NCBI GenBank assembly: GCA_913060475.1
Contig: CAJXSD010000017.1
Span: 1 to 48,883, forward strand
DNA length: 48,883 nucleotides
Origin: an uncultured Paracoccaceae bacterium
Lineage (GTDB): Bacteria; Pseudomonadota; Alphaproteobacteria; Rhodobacterales; Rhodobacteraceae
Direction of reading: 5' to 3'
Positions 1-9,016 of the stretch are shown piece by piece (positions within the stretch are counted from its first letter, which is position 1; the number at the start of each line of letters is the position of its first letter). Under the pieces are notes generated by a model. The model ran no database searches, was not told the DNA's origin, and worked only from the letters and a program-made list of their open reading frames with translations. Position numbers and translations under genes: made by a program.

Positions 1-2621
1 TCATGATCCGCACCACCCAACATGACATCCCCATGCATGCCGCTGACAATGAAATCTGATCCATCGTCACCGTTAAACGCGTTGGAACCACTCAGCGACA
101 CCAATGTGTCGTCACCACCGGCGCCCTTGAATTGATCATTCCCAAGAGCATCGAAAATGTTATCATTGCCGCCGCCGCCTGTGCTGACGCCATTGCCGCT
201 GTTGCCTGTGATGATTTTGCTTTCAAAAATGGCTGTGACCAGCGTGCCATCGTCATGTTGACTGGTTACAAAACTGGCTGATGTGAAATCACCGCGGAAA
301 TTCAGGATGCTGTCGGTCGTTCCGTCTTGGTTCACATCAATTTCCAGCCGCGTGCCATCCTCGGACACGGTCAGATCATCCGCTGTGATGTCTTGGCCCA
401 AAATCAAAACGCTGTCGCCCGTTTCAAAACCGGTCAGAATGTCACCATTCAGGGTGTCCAAGGTTCCAACAACCATATTGGACCCCTCGGGCAGGTTCAG
501 CTCTTCTTTGGCGATGGTGGCATAGATATCATCGCCATATTCGAATTCGCCGATTTTCAGAATGCTGGTGGCATAGCCATCATCGGTGATCAATTCGATA
601 TCGCCAATGTACAGGCCGCTGTCGTAAATTGCATCACCCGTATCGGCGACGACAATCTCGATTTTGTTTGCGCCCTGCCGCACGGGCGCAGTCACGGTCA
701 GGTATTCCGTGAACCCATCCCATTCGATGGCCCATTGCCCCTGGCTGTTATCAACGTAATATCCAGATTCCAGCGTTTTCGTAAATGCGCCCAGCGGTTT
801 GTCCGCATCACCATCAAGCAACGCATAATTTTCGTCATTTATAACGATCGCCGCAAAGTCCGTGAAATTGGTATCAACAAATTCAGGAAACTCTTCTGAT
901 CCAAAAGCGAATTCAAAGCGGATCGATTTAATGTCCGTGTTATCGATATTCAGGGTAAATTCCATCCCTGATGCGTCCATATTGTCCGGTACTGAGCTGG
1001 TTAAATTCTTGGCCGCCGAAAGGTCGGTTAGCAGGTTCGTAATCGTGTCATGACCGTCTGTCCCATGTTCCAAGGATTCATCGGTTTCGTCATTCAAATT
1101 ATCGGGCAGGCCACCGGTCGAAAACAGCAACCCGTAATCATCCGAGTATTTTTTGTAGATCGAAAACGTATCCAGTTGAAATGCCGCCTCTGGCGTGCCG
1201 ACGAAAAAGACATCCGAAACCGTCACGCCGCCGACATAACCCAAACCGTCCTGCAGCCAATTATCGATCAACTCGGCCCCGGTTAAGGCGTTGACCGGAT
1301 CCTGCACAATCAGATCGGCAAAGGATGCACCTTCTATCGTGAAATCATACGTACGCAACTGCAGTGATGTTGTCATATTCAGGGTAAAGGCATCAGACAC
1401 ATCAACAATGCCGGAATCGTACAATGGATCGATTGTGAAATTTGATCCATTCGTTACAGCACTGAACAGACTGGATCCTGCCGACATTTCAACATTTCCG
1501 AATAATCCAGTGCTGGCCGCGATAGCCGCGCCAACGCCAGAAATTGAAATTTCACCACTATGCGAGGCCGAACCAAATGCCTGCATATTCGCACCCAGTT
1601 TAAAATCCCAATCTATATCATAATCAAACCCATCAAAGGATTCGGGGATGGTAAATTCAAAATCTTGGCCCAGCTTGCCTGAACCAATGACCACACCGTC
1701 GACCGATGCGGTGTAAAACACATCCTCAGGATCAAAAATAAATTCCTGCGTCAGTTCAATTTGGCTGGTAATTTCAGGCAAAAACACCGCCGCCACCCCG
1801 CCAAAGTAACTGTTATTAGCGTCAGAGCCGAGATAGACTGGATCATCGCCCGTGTAAAAATCCAAGGTCCCGTTAACCAGACCCCAAAAGGATGCCATCA
1901 TTAAGGTATTGGAGTAGGATACGTCGTACAAAACATCATAATCGTCATCCGGCCAATCCTGAAATGGATCGATTGATTGACCCATTGTTGTCAGACCATC
2001 ACCGGGTAACAGGCCAGACACCTGATATTGATCCTCTCCATCAAGTATTAATGCGTCAGATACTGTTATGTTTCCATCGCGATCGACAGAAATCAGTTCG
2101 AAATATCCTGACCCGGCTGTATCAGATGCCAATATCATGTCGGACAGCGACATCAGCGTCCCACCTGCGATATTCACCTGAACGTTTCCTAACGCTGCCA
2201 TATCTTCTGGCGTAATCATCAGGTCCAGCGACATGCTGTCATAATCCAACATACCAGCGGTGATTGTCGGCGGTTGGTCCGAATTGTGATTTAAAGAAAC
2301 GGTATCAACCGAATAACTGCCACCGTTATCTGTGATGTCATATTCAAATTCGTAAGAGGCCGAGACATCAACATTCCCCAAACCAGGGTTGGACACACGC
2401 AGCTGCAGTCCCGATGTCAAACTGAAATCCAACAGAAAGGATACGACATCGCCACTGTCTAGAATGACCGATTGCATATTGTCCGAACCCGCGCCTGACA
2501 CTGTCATAGTGCCGGGTTCAATCAAGGTTATCGTATGTTGATTATTGAACAAATTCGCAAATTCGTTGCCATCCCAATCATAGCCATCGCTGGAAAAATT
2601 CAATGTCTGTGCAAAATTCAT
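1..2621 (-). CDS. Secreted choice-of-anchor L / RTX-type protein, C-terminus outside window
   Basis: The frame is open from an ATG at 2621 to the window edge, giving at least 873 residues without a stop; the true C-terminus lies beyond position 1. A purine-rich AGGGGGG lies just upstream of the ATG. There is no classical signal peptide. Residues about 545-680 carry the hallmarks of the choice-of-anchor L domain: FAFGSEEFPEFV (about 570-580) and later VADTGDAIYDSGLYIGDIEL (about 657-677). The last visible residues (about 800-873) are Gly/Asp-rich, with GGGGND, GAGGDD and MLGGADHD, which resemble hemolysin-type calcium-binding (RTX) repeats. Family knowledge: RTX proteins without a Sec signal leave by type I secretion through a C-terminal signal, which would be outside this window. 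No ABC exporter genes are nearby. A surface or biofilm role is inference. It is one of two RTX-type proteins in the window. Confidence 0.8.
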   Translation of the reverse strand, partial: MNFAQTLNFSSDGYDWDGNEFANLFNNQHTITLIEPGTMTVSGAGSDNMQSVILDSGDVVSFLLDFSLTSGLQLRVSNPGLGNVDVSASYEFEYDITDNGGSYSVDTVSLNHNSDQPPTITAGMLDYDSMSLDLMITPEDMAALGNVQVNIAGGTLMSLSDMILASDTAGSGYFELISVDRDGNITVSDALILDGEDQYQVSGLLPGDGLTTMGQSIDPFQDWPDDDYDVLYDVSYSNTLMMASFWGLVNGTLDFYTGDDPVYLGSDANNSYFGGVAAVFLPEITSQIELTQEFIFDPEDVFYTASVDGVVIGSGKLGQDFEFTIPESFDGFDYDIDWDFKLGANMQAFGSASHSGEISISGVGAAIAASTGLFGNVEMSAGSSLFSAVTNGSNFTIDPLYDSGIVDVSDAFTLNMTTSLQLRTYDFTIEGASFADLIVQDPVNALTGAELIDNWLQDGLGYVGGVTVSDVFFVGTPEAAFQLDTFSIYKKYSDDYGLLFSTGGLPDNLNDETDESLEHGTDGHDTITNLLTDLSAAKNLTSSVPDNMDASGMEFTLNIDNTDIKSIRFEFAFGSEEFPEFVDTNFTDFAAIVINDENYALLDGDADKPLGAFTKTLESGYYVDNSQGQWAIEWDGFTEYLTVTAPVRQGANKIEIVVADTGDAIYDSGLYIGDIELITDDGYATSILKIGEFEYGDDIYATIAKEELNLPEGSNMVVGTLDTLNGDILTGFETGDSVLILGQDITADDLTVSEDGTRLEIDVNQDGTTDSILNFRGDFTSASFVTSQHDDGTLVTAIFESKIITGNSGNGVSTGGGGNDNIFDALGNDQFKGAGGDDTLVSLSGSNAFNGDDGSDFIVSGMHGDVMLGGADH

Positions 2622-2708
2622 GCTACCCCCCTAAATACAATAAACCACGGTGCCCAAAGATGTCGCAGCGACCACGCCACCCAATCAGATTTGCGCTCAC
2701 CCCAAATT

Positions 2709-2726
2709 AATACTTTAGTAAGTATT
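2709..2726. promoter_or_regulatory. Perfect inverted repeat upstream of the RTX gene
   Basis: AATACTT and AAGTATT form a perfect 7-bp inverted repeat around a TAGT spacer in an A/T-rich stretch, about 90 bp upstream of the RTX start and about 180 bp upstream of the methyltransferase start. It lies between divergent genes, so it could be an operator for either or both. No T-run typical of a terminator follows it in a useful place. Function is inference. Confidence 0.35.
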
Positions 2727-2904
2727 TATCATATCCTTTCGTAAGACAATAGTATATTTTACAACCCTAGGTGAAAATTTGCTGCACGCCCTGCAAACGG
2801 TCGCCCCCCAAAATAATGTGGCGCGATGGATCATTCGATCCTATGGTATGGTTTATCATTACCTTGGTGATTTCATCGCAATCACCCCGACCCCAGGATT
2901 TTTC

Positions 2905-3546
2905 ATGACCAAAGATATTGAATTTTGGAACAAACTGGCCCCGAAATATGCCCAGTCTAAAATTTCGGATATGGCCGCCTATGAATACACGTTGGAGCGC
3001 ACCCGCCATTATCTGCGCCCGGATCAGCGTGTGTTGGAATTGGGCTGCGGCACGGGGACCACGGCGCTGGCATTGGCGCCCAGTGTTGCAACCTATGATG
3101 CCACCGATGCCGCGCAGGCGATGATTGATATTGGCAATCAGAAAAAACAGGATGCGGGGCAAACCAACCTGACACTGTTTCAATCCATGGATGTACCAAT
3201 GACGCCGGGCGATGCGCCCTATGACTGCATCCTTGCGTTTAACTTTCTGCATCTGGTTCAGGATCAGGACCGCGTGTTTCAAAATATCTATGATCGGTTA
3301 AAACCTGGGGGATTGTTTATTTCCAAAACATTTTGCATGCCGCGCGATCTGTGGGCGGTGCCCATTTTTGCGATGCGGGCGGTATTGCCGATTTTGACCC
3401 ATCTGGGCAAAGCGCCCAATGTGCATTTTATCACCATGCCCAAATGGGACGCCAAAATTTCCAAGGCTGGATTCAATATTATCGAAACGGGGGCCTATCC
3501 GCTGTCACCCCCCCGTCGGTTTGTTGTGGCACGCAAACCTGCCTAG
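2905..3546 (+). CDS. Class I SAM-dependent methyltransferase
   Basis: A 213-residue protein with the Rossmann-type SAM-binding signature ELGCGTGT at residues 45-52 and a following acidic strand end (YDATDAAQAM). Later strands, DCILAFNFLHLV and then RLKPGGLFISK, match motifs IV and VI of the UbiE/Methyltransf_11 group. The frame extends upstream to 2779, but the ATG at 2905 is preferred: an AGGA lies about 10 nt upstream and the protein then begins directly with MTKDIEFWNKLAPKYA, the usual N-terminal helix of this family. The acceptor substrate cannot be read from the sequence. It stands alone, 112 bp before the MttB-family gene on the same strand, so a link to that gene is possible but not shown. 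Confidence 0.82.
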   Translation: MTKDIEFWNKLAPKYAQSKISDMAAYEYTLERTRHYLRPDQRVLELGCGTGTTALALAPSVATYDATDAAQAMIDIGNQKKQDAGQTNLTLFQSMDVPMTPGDAPYDCILAFNFLHLVQDQDRVFQNIYDRLKPGGLFISKTFCMPRDLWAVPIFAMRAVLPILTHLGKAPNVHFITMPKWDAKISKAGFNIIETGAYPLSPPRRFVVARKPA

Positions 3547-3658
3547 CCTGTGTGCGCAGCCAAAATGCCACGATGTCGGTTTTTGCAAACCGATATCGGT
3601 ATTTTATAGGCCACCTCTGTGATTTCTTGGCAGTCTATCCGAAAAAGGAACACAGCAC

Positions 3659-5212
3659 ATGACCCTAGCTCAGCCCATTCGGTCCCGCGCAGGCGGACGC
3701 GCCGCACGCCGCGCCCTGCGCACGGCCCCAAATTTCGACATGCTGGCCGGCCTAACCAACGCCCTGCCCCTGACCGAAGTCATGGACGGTGCCCAGGTTG
3801 AACGCATTGATGCCGCCTCTATGGATATTTTGGAAAATGTGGGCGTCGTGTTTCGCGATGATATCGCGCTGGCCGATTGGCGGCGTGCAGGGGCCAAGGT
3901 TGTGGGCGACCGCGTCTATCTGGATCGGGGCTTGGTGCGCGACCTGATCGCCACCATTCCATCCGATTTCACCTATCACGCCCGTGATCCGCGCAAAAAT
4001 GTGAAATTGGGCGGAAGGCATGCGGTTTTCGTCCCTATGACAGGCGCGCCATTTCTGCGCGATCTAAATGATGTGCGCCGCAATCCCACGCTGGATGATT
4101 TGGCGATGTTCCACAAACTGTCGCATATGATGCCTGCCTTGCATTCGTCGGCGCATCACATCGTGGAACCCTATGACCACCCGATCAGCCAGCGGCATTT
4201 GCGCATCACCTATAGTTCGATGAAACATTCTGACAAAATGTTCATGGGCATGACCACCAGCCCCAAAAACGCCCAAGATGTCATGGACATGTGCGCCATT
4301 CTGTTTGGGGCAGATTACATGGAAAACCACCCCGTCACGACCGGGAATTGTAACGGCAATTCGCCCCTAGTCTGGGATGAAACCATGTTGGGCGCGATGC
4401 GGGCATTTTGCAAACACAACCAACCTGTGCTCTGTTCGCCCTTTGTGTTGGGCGGGGCGAATACGCCGGCCTCGGTCCCTGCATCTGTCGCACAATTAAA
4501 CGCCGAGGCGCTGTCCGCCTTGGCCTATACCCAGGTGATCCGGCGCGGCTGTCCCGCGATTTACGGGCATTACCTGTCCACCGTGTCCATGAAATCGGGC
4601 GCGCCCATGGCGGGAACCCCCGAAATCAGCCTGATGAATTTCATGATCGGTCAAATGGCGCGGTATTACGGGGTGCCTTGGCGCACATCCAACACGCTGG
4701 GCGGGGCCAAAACATTCGACGCCCAGGCCGGATACGAAAGCGCCACGACCCTATCGGCCGTCATGCACGCCGGTGCAAACTATATCTGGCATTCCGCTGG
4801 CTGGAACGAAGCGGGCATGCATTGTTCCGTGGCCAAATTCGTGGTCGATGCCGAACAATGCGCCATGGCCTATCGCATGGCGCAGGGGCCGAATTGGGCC
4901 GGATTTGACGATGCCATCGCCGCCGTTTCCGACATAGGACCGGGCGGGCATTATCTGGGCCATCCCCACACGCAGGAAAATTTCCAAGACGCCTATTTCA
5001 TGCCGGACCTATTCGATAATAATTCCATCGAACAATGGACCGCCGAGGGCAGCAAGGAAATCACCGCCCGCGCGCTGGACTATGCCCGCCGTCTGTTGAA
5101 CGAATACCAAGCACCCGCCTTGGACCCTGCCAAAGACGAAGAGTTACGTGATTACATCGCACGCCGCGAACGCGAAATTCCGGCGGCCGATGAATTAAAC
5201 CAAACCTATTAG
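3659..5212 (+). CDS. MttB-family (trimethylamine methyltransferase-like) protein, non-pyrrolysine
   Basis: The 517-residue protein matches the MTTB superfamily in length and character. It has Gly/His-rich TIM-barrel segments such as TTGNCNGNSPLVWDE, PFVLGGANTPAS and SDIGPGGHYLGHPHT and a C-terminal tail ending in DELNQTY. The reading frame has no internal amber codon, so it is not the pyrrolysine form. Family knowledge: non-pyrrolysine members (MtgB, MtpB, MtcB, MtyB) demethylate quaternary amines such as glycine betaine, proline betaine, carnitine or gamma-butyrobetaine and pass the methyl group to a corrinoid protein. No corrinoid protein or activase is visible in this window. It is convergent with the FAD oxidoreductase gene (27 bp between stop codons) and close to two regulators. 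A demethylase role on an N-methylated amine is inference; the substrate is unknown. Confidence 0.85.
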   Translation: MTLAQPIRSRAGGRAARRALRTAPNFDMLAGLTNALPLTEVMDGAQVERIDAASMDILENVGVVFRDDIALADWRRAGAKVVGDRVYLDRGLVRDLIATIPSDFTYHARDPRKNVKLGGRHAVFVPMTGAPFLRDLNDVRRNPTLDDLAMFHKLSHMMPALHSSAHHIVEPYDHPISQRHLRITYSSMKHSDKMFMGMTTSPKNAQDVMDMCAILFGADYMENHPVTTGNCNGNSPLVWDETMLGAMRAFCKHNQPVLCSPFVLGGANTPASVPASVAQLNAEALSALAYTQVIRRGCPAIYGHYLSTVSMKSGAPMAGTPEISLMNFMIGQMARYYGVPWRTSNTLGGAKTFDAQAGYESATTLSAVMHAGANYIWHSAGWNEAGMHCSVAKFVVDAEQCAMAYRMAQGPNWAGFDDAIAAVSDIGPGGHYLGHPHTQENFQDAYFMPDLFDNNSIEQWTAEGSKEITARALDYARRLLNEYQAPALDPAKDEELRDYIARREREIPAADELNQTY

Positions 5213-5239
5213 GGGCAGGCAGTGACGCAAATGCGCGGT

Positions 5240-6580
5240 TTATTCTGACCGCGCACGCCATTCTTTGTATCGCAGAACGGCATTTGCGCCCGGATCGCGG
5301 AACAATCGGGGCGGCAATGCCTTGGGCGCGGTTTCGTTTTGGAAATGCGCGGTCAAATCGGTATTCAACCCGCAGGCCATTTCTGCGGCGGCAATCCCCG
5401 TCAATGTCCCACGCGCGGTGCCCAACCCATTTTGCACGCAGGCTGAAAACAGATTGGTCAAAATTTCACAGGTCACAGACACCCCATTGCCGGACAGGCA
5501 CAAATGCCCGGCCCATGTGTATTGCATCTGCAACCCCGCCAGTTTCGGGAACCGTTCGTCAAATTTGCGCTGCATGACGCGGGCCGCGCGGGCAACATCA
5601 TTGGGACTGGCCCGCAACCCCGAACGCAACACCGCACAGGTGCGCGTAATGATACGATTGCCCCCTTGGCCCGTATCAATCCGGCGCATTGTGGTCCCCA
5701 TCGGGTCCGATGGCGTAATCCCCCAACGGGGTTGTCCCCCCAATACGGCCAGGGCATCGCGGTCCAGTTCGGGTGTCATGGCCGCAAACAGGAATACCTG
5801 CATCAACCGACCCCGCGCATAGCCAAAGCTTTCGAGATGGCCATTCACGGCCAAAATCACCTGACCACAGTCAATGCGTGCGCGATCCGTGTGCAGCACC
5901 CAGTGCGATCCCGATTTTTCAAATTTGATGACGGGGCTGCGTTCGAAAATGTCCACACCTTGGTGCGCCAAACCTGCGGCCAACCCGCGAATATAGCCAG
6001 CAGGCTGCAACATAACCGTGCCGGGCGTATACAGGCCGGATTGGTAATGCGCGCTGCCGGTCACATCGCGCATGGCCTGCGCGTCCAGCATTTCATACCC
6101 TTCGCCCAGATCGTCTAGATGGCGGGCATAGGTCGCATTGTGATCCAATGCCACCACGCCCACCGCGCCGTTTATTTTGCCCGATTTGTCAAAATAGTTG
6201 GGATCAATCCCATAGTCATCCACCGCCGCCTGACCGAAATCTTGGGCATATCGGTTAAACCGGATCAACGTTTTTTCGTCACCCGCGCCCGCATAATCAT
6301 CACTGGTCAATTCGTGGGGCAGATCAATCATAAACCCCGAATTGCGCCCTGTGCCGCCCTGCCCAATGGCCAAGGCATCCAAAACCGCAATCCGCAGATT
6401 AGGATCAATCTGCGTCAACCGCCGCGCCGCCGACAACCCCGCAAAACCCGCACCCACAATAACGACATCATAACGCGCATTATCTGCGGCCGTGGGATAG
6501 GCCGCGCGGGCTGGCAAAATGGCATCCCACGCAGCGGGCCCCTGCAAATCGGGCAAATGGCGCACAGCGCGGTGATACAT
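5240..6580 (-). CDS. DAO-family FAD-dependent amine oxidoreductase (PuuB/OrdL-like)
   Basis: The 446-residue protein has an N-terminal FAD dinucleotide-binding fold, VVIVGAGFAGLSAARRL, at about residues 39-55, followed by GQGGTGRNSGFM, typical of the PuuB/OrdL branch of the D-amino-acid oxidase superfamily. The C-terminal WAGHLCLSGNGVSVT and ACVQNGLGTARGTLTG segments match the second FAD-contact region of the group. Such enzymes oxidise primary or secondary amines (gamma-glutamylputrescine, sarcosine, N-methyl amino acids) to imine/aldehyde products. Its ATG overlaps the stop of the aldehyde dehydrogenase gene by one base (TAATG), so the two are translationally coupled and the dehydrogenase probably uses the aldehyde formed here. 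Substrate unknown. Confidence 0.85.
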   Translation of the reverse strand: MYHRAVRHLPDLQGPAAWDAILPARAAYPTAADNARYDVVIVGAGFAGLSAARRLTQIDPNLRIAVLDALAIGQGGTGRNSGFMIDLPHELTSDDYAGAGDEKTLIRFNRYAQDFGQAAVDDYGIDPNYFDKSGKINGAVGVVALDHNATYARHLDDLGEGYEMLDAQAMRDVTGSAHYQSGLYTPGTVMLQPAGYIRGLAAGLAHQGVDIFERSPVIKFEKSGSHWVLHTDRARIDCGQVILAVNGHLESFGYARGRLMQVFLFAAMTPELDRDALAVLGGQPRWGITPSDPMGTTMRRIDTGQGGNRIITRTCAVLRSGLRASPNDVARAARVMQRKFDERFPKLAGLQMQYTWAGHLCLSGNGVSVTCEILTNLFSACVQNGLGTARGTLTGIAAAEMACGLNTDLTAHFQNETAPKALPPRLFRDPGANAVLRYKEWRARSE

Positions 6581-8076
6581 TATTGCACCGCCTCGTCCGC
6601 ATCATCGGATAGGTCGATCCAGATGGTTTTGATCTGGGTGTATTGGTCATGCGCATGAATGCCATTGTCGCGCCCGCCAAACCCCGACTGACGATACCCG
6701 CCAAAGGGCGTCGTGATGTCGCCTTCGCCAAAACTGTTGACCGTAACAGTGCCCGCCCGCAACGCGCGTGCCCCCCGCAAAGCGCGTTTGATATTGGCGC
6801 TGAAAATCGATGCGCACAGACCATAGTCGGTGTCATTGGCAACCGCAATCGCCTGATCGGCGCTGTTGACCGTGATCACAGACAACACCGGCCCAAAGAT
6901 TTCGTCCCGCGCCAAGGGGTGATCGTTGTCAGGCACCTCAACCATCGTGGCCTGAACGCAGGCGCCATCGGTGTCACCCCCCATCAAAATTGTGTCGGCC
7001 TGTTTCAGATATCCGCAGACCTTGTCAAAATGGGCCTGTGACACCAGCGCGCCCAATCGGGTTTCTGGGTTCAACGGGTCGCCCACATTCCAATGCTGCG
7101 CATGATGTTTGATCCGTTCGATCAATGTGTCGCGCACATCGCGATGCACGATCAATCGGGATGTGGCGGAACAGTTTTCGCCCATGTTCCAATACGCGCC
7201 CTGCACGATGTGCTGGGCCACGCGGTCCAGATTTTCGGCGTCTTGCAGGACAATTGCCGGGTTTTTGCCGCCCATTTCCAACACAACCTCTTTGGCATTG
7301 GACTGCGCGGCATATTCCAAAAACCGTTTGCCCGTAGCGGTTGATCCGGTAAAGGACACCATGTCGATGTCCATATGACGGCCGATGGGTTCGCCCACCT
7401 CGGCCCCGCCGCCCGGCACGATGTTCAACACGCCACGCGGGATGCCTGCCTCGGACGCCAATTCCGCAAAACGCAGGGCGGTCAGTGTGGTTTCCATGGC
7501 CGGTTTGACAATGACCGAACAGCCCGCCGCCAAAGCGGGGCCAATTTTCCACGCCAACATCAACAGGGGGAAATTCCACGGTAAAACCAGCCCCACAACG
7601 CCGATCGGTTCGCGCACCACCATGGCCATGTGATCGTCGGATGCGGGGGACACCTGATCATAGATTTTGTCGATCAATTCCGCATGCCATTTGATGCAAT
7701 GGATCGCCTCGGGAATGTCGACGGTTTCGCAATCATAGATCGGTTTGCCGCTGTCGATGCTTTCCATCACGGCCAATTCACGGGCGTTGCGGGTCATCAA
7801 TTTGCACAGGCGGATCAACGCATCTTTGCGGTCGCTGGGGTGCAGGCGGGACCAACGGCCATCATCGAATGCCTGTCGTGCCTTGGTCACGGCGAAATCA
7901 ACATCCCCCGCATCGCAGGCGGCGATCTGGGCAATCACCTGACCTGTGGCAGGGTTGACCGTATCAAATGTGTTGCCGGACATCGCAGGACGATAGGCCC
8001 CATCAATATAGGCCGCGGTGGGCAGATCCAGTGATTGCGCAATCGCGCGGTATTCTTGTTCGGTTAGCAAGCTCAT
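6580..8076 (-). CDS. NAD(P)-dependent aldehyde dehydrogenase (PuuC-like)
   Basis: At 498 residues this is a complete ALDH-superfamily enzyme. The catalytic residues are all visible: Asn168 in PWNFP, Glu267 in LEMGGK, and the nucleophile Cys302 in GENCSATSR. FTGSTATG (about 242-249) is the cofactor-binding turn, and the C-terminal PFGGYRQSGFGGRDNG is the oligomerisation/active-site lid motif. Sequence style is closest to gamma-glutamyl-gamma-aminobutyraldehyde (PuuC) and betaine-aldehyde type enzymes; exact specificity is not readable. It lies between the DapA-like gene (18 bp upstream) and the FAD oxidase, forming a minus-strand operon. Confidence 0.9.
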   Translation of the reverse strand: MSLLTEQEYRAIAQSLDLPTAAYIDGAYRPAMSGNTFDTVNPATGQVIAQIAACDAGDVDFAVTKARQAFDDGRWSRLHPSDRKDALIRLCKLMTRNARELAVMESIDSGKPIYDCETVDIPEAIHCIKWHAELIDKIYDQVSPASDDHMAMVVREPIGVVGLVLPWNFPLLMLAWKIGPALAAGCSVIVKPAMETTLTALRFAELASEAGIPRGVLNIVPGGGAEVGEPIGRHMDIDMVSFTGSTATGKRFLEYAAQSNAKEVVLEMGGKNPAIVLQDAENLDRVAQHIVQGAYWNMGENCSATSRLIVHRDVRDTLIERIKHHAQHWNVGDPLNPETRLGALVSQAHFDKVCGYLKQADTILMGGDTDGACVQATMVEVPDNDHPLARDEIFGPVLSVITVNSADQAIAVANDTDYGLCASIFSANIKRALRGARALRAGTVTVNSFGEGDITTPFGGYRQSGFGGRDNGIHAHDQYTQIKTIWIDLSDDADEAVQ

Positions 8077-8094
8077 ATCAATAACCCCCGCTGC

Positions 8095-9009
8095 TTAGGC
8101 TGCGACAATATCGGCGATGGTGCGTTTAAGGACACCAACCACCTGTTCCAATGCGCGTTTGTCATCTTTGTTCAATCCGGTCAGCGGGGGGCGCATATCC
8201 CCTGCATCGATCCCGTTCAGGGTCACGCCATATTTGATCGTCTGAATGAATTTTCCGCCCTGTTCCAGCACGTTCATCAGCGGCATCAGGGCCGACATAA
8301 TTTTGCGCCCCTTGACGAAATCGTTTTGCAAAACGCAAGCATCATACAATGCCACATGTTCGCGCGGCAGGAAATTTGACCCGCCACAGACCCAAAATGG
8401 CGCACCCCATGCGAAAAATTCCAACGCTTGGTCATCCATACCGCAGCCCAGCTGGATATGCGGATAATCCCGCGCCAGCATATGCACACGGTTAATATCG
8501 CCCGAACTTTCCTTGATCCCGCAGAAATTGCGCGACCGACCGACGCGGTCCAGAAATTCGGGACCCATCATGGTGCCCGTGCGATGGGGATAGTTATACA
8601 GCATGATGGGCAAACCCGCCGCCTTGTCGATGGCCAAGGCATTCAGCGCATTTTCGCGATCTGTTGGCACGGCATAGGGGGGACTGGCCAGCAATATGGC
8701 ATCAGCCTGCAGTTCGCGCGCGGCACTGGCCAAGGCGATGGAATCGTCGGTCAGCATTGCGCCCGTACCAATCACCAAGGGCACGCGCCCCTTGATCCGG
8801 TCGCGGGTAAAGCGGGCGATTTCGATCCGTTCCGCAACCGTTTGGGCATAATTTTCACCGGTGGATCCACCAGAGATGATGCCATGCACCCCGTTCTCGA
8901 TCAGAAATTCGATAACCTCGGCCAAGGCATCCCAATTGGGTAGTTTATCCGTGGTGTAAGGGGTGACAGCAGGGGTATAGATACCCTGAAATTGAAATAG
9001 TGGGGACAT
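8095..9009 (-). CDS. DapA/NAL-family pyruvate-type lyase or deaminase
   Basis: The 304-residue (beta/alpha)8 protein of the dihydrodipicolinate synthase / N-acetylneuraminate lyase superfamily shows GGSTGE at residues 47-52 (carboxylate-binding), Tyr138 in YNYP, and the Schiff-base Lys166 in GIKESSG. The frame can be extended to 9045, but the ATG at 9009 has an AAGG about 6 nt upstream and gives the usual family N-terminus. True DapA is unlikely from context: the gene sits in a catabolic operon with an amine oxidase and an aldehyde dehydrogenase, under a GntR regulator. Family members in such settings include keto-acid aldolases, 5-keto-4-deoxyglucarate dehydratase and the hydroxyproline-pathway pyrroline deaminase. 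The start lies 7 bp after the gntR stop. Confidence 0.85.
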   Translation of the reverse strand: MSPLFQFQGIYTPAVTPYTTDKLPNWDALAEVIEFLIENGVHGIISGGSTGENYAQTVAERIEIARFTRDRIKGRVPLVIGTGAMLTDDSIALASAARELQADAILLASPPYAVPTDRENALNALAIDKAAGLPIMLYNYPHRTGTMMGPEFLDRVGRSRNFCGIKESSGDINRVHMLARDYPHIQLGCGMDDQALEFFAWGAPFWVCGGSNFLPREHVALYDACVLQNDFVKGRKIMSALMPLMNVLEQGGKFIQTIKYGVTLNGIDAGDMRPPLTGLNKDDKRALEQVVGVLKRTIADIVAA

Positions 9010-9016
9010 GAGAACC

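Noticed and set aside
2779..2904. N-terminal 42-residue extension of the methyltransferase
   Set aside because: The internal ATG at 2905 has a ribosome-binding site and a family-like N-terminus; the extension covers the promoter region.
3659..5212. Pyrrolysine-type MttB
   Set aside because: The frame is continuous with no in-frame amber codon, and no pyl genes are visible.
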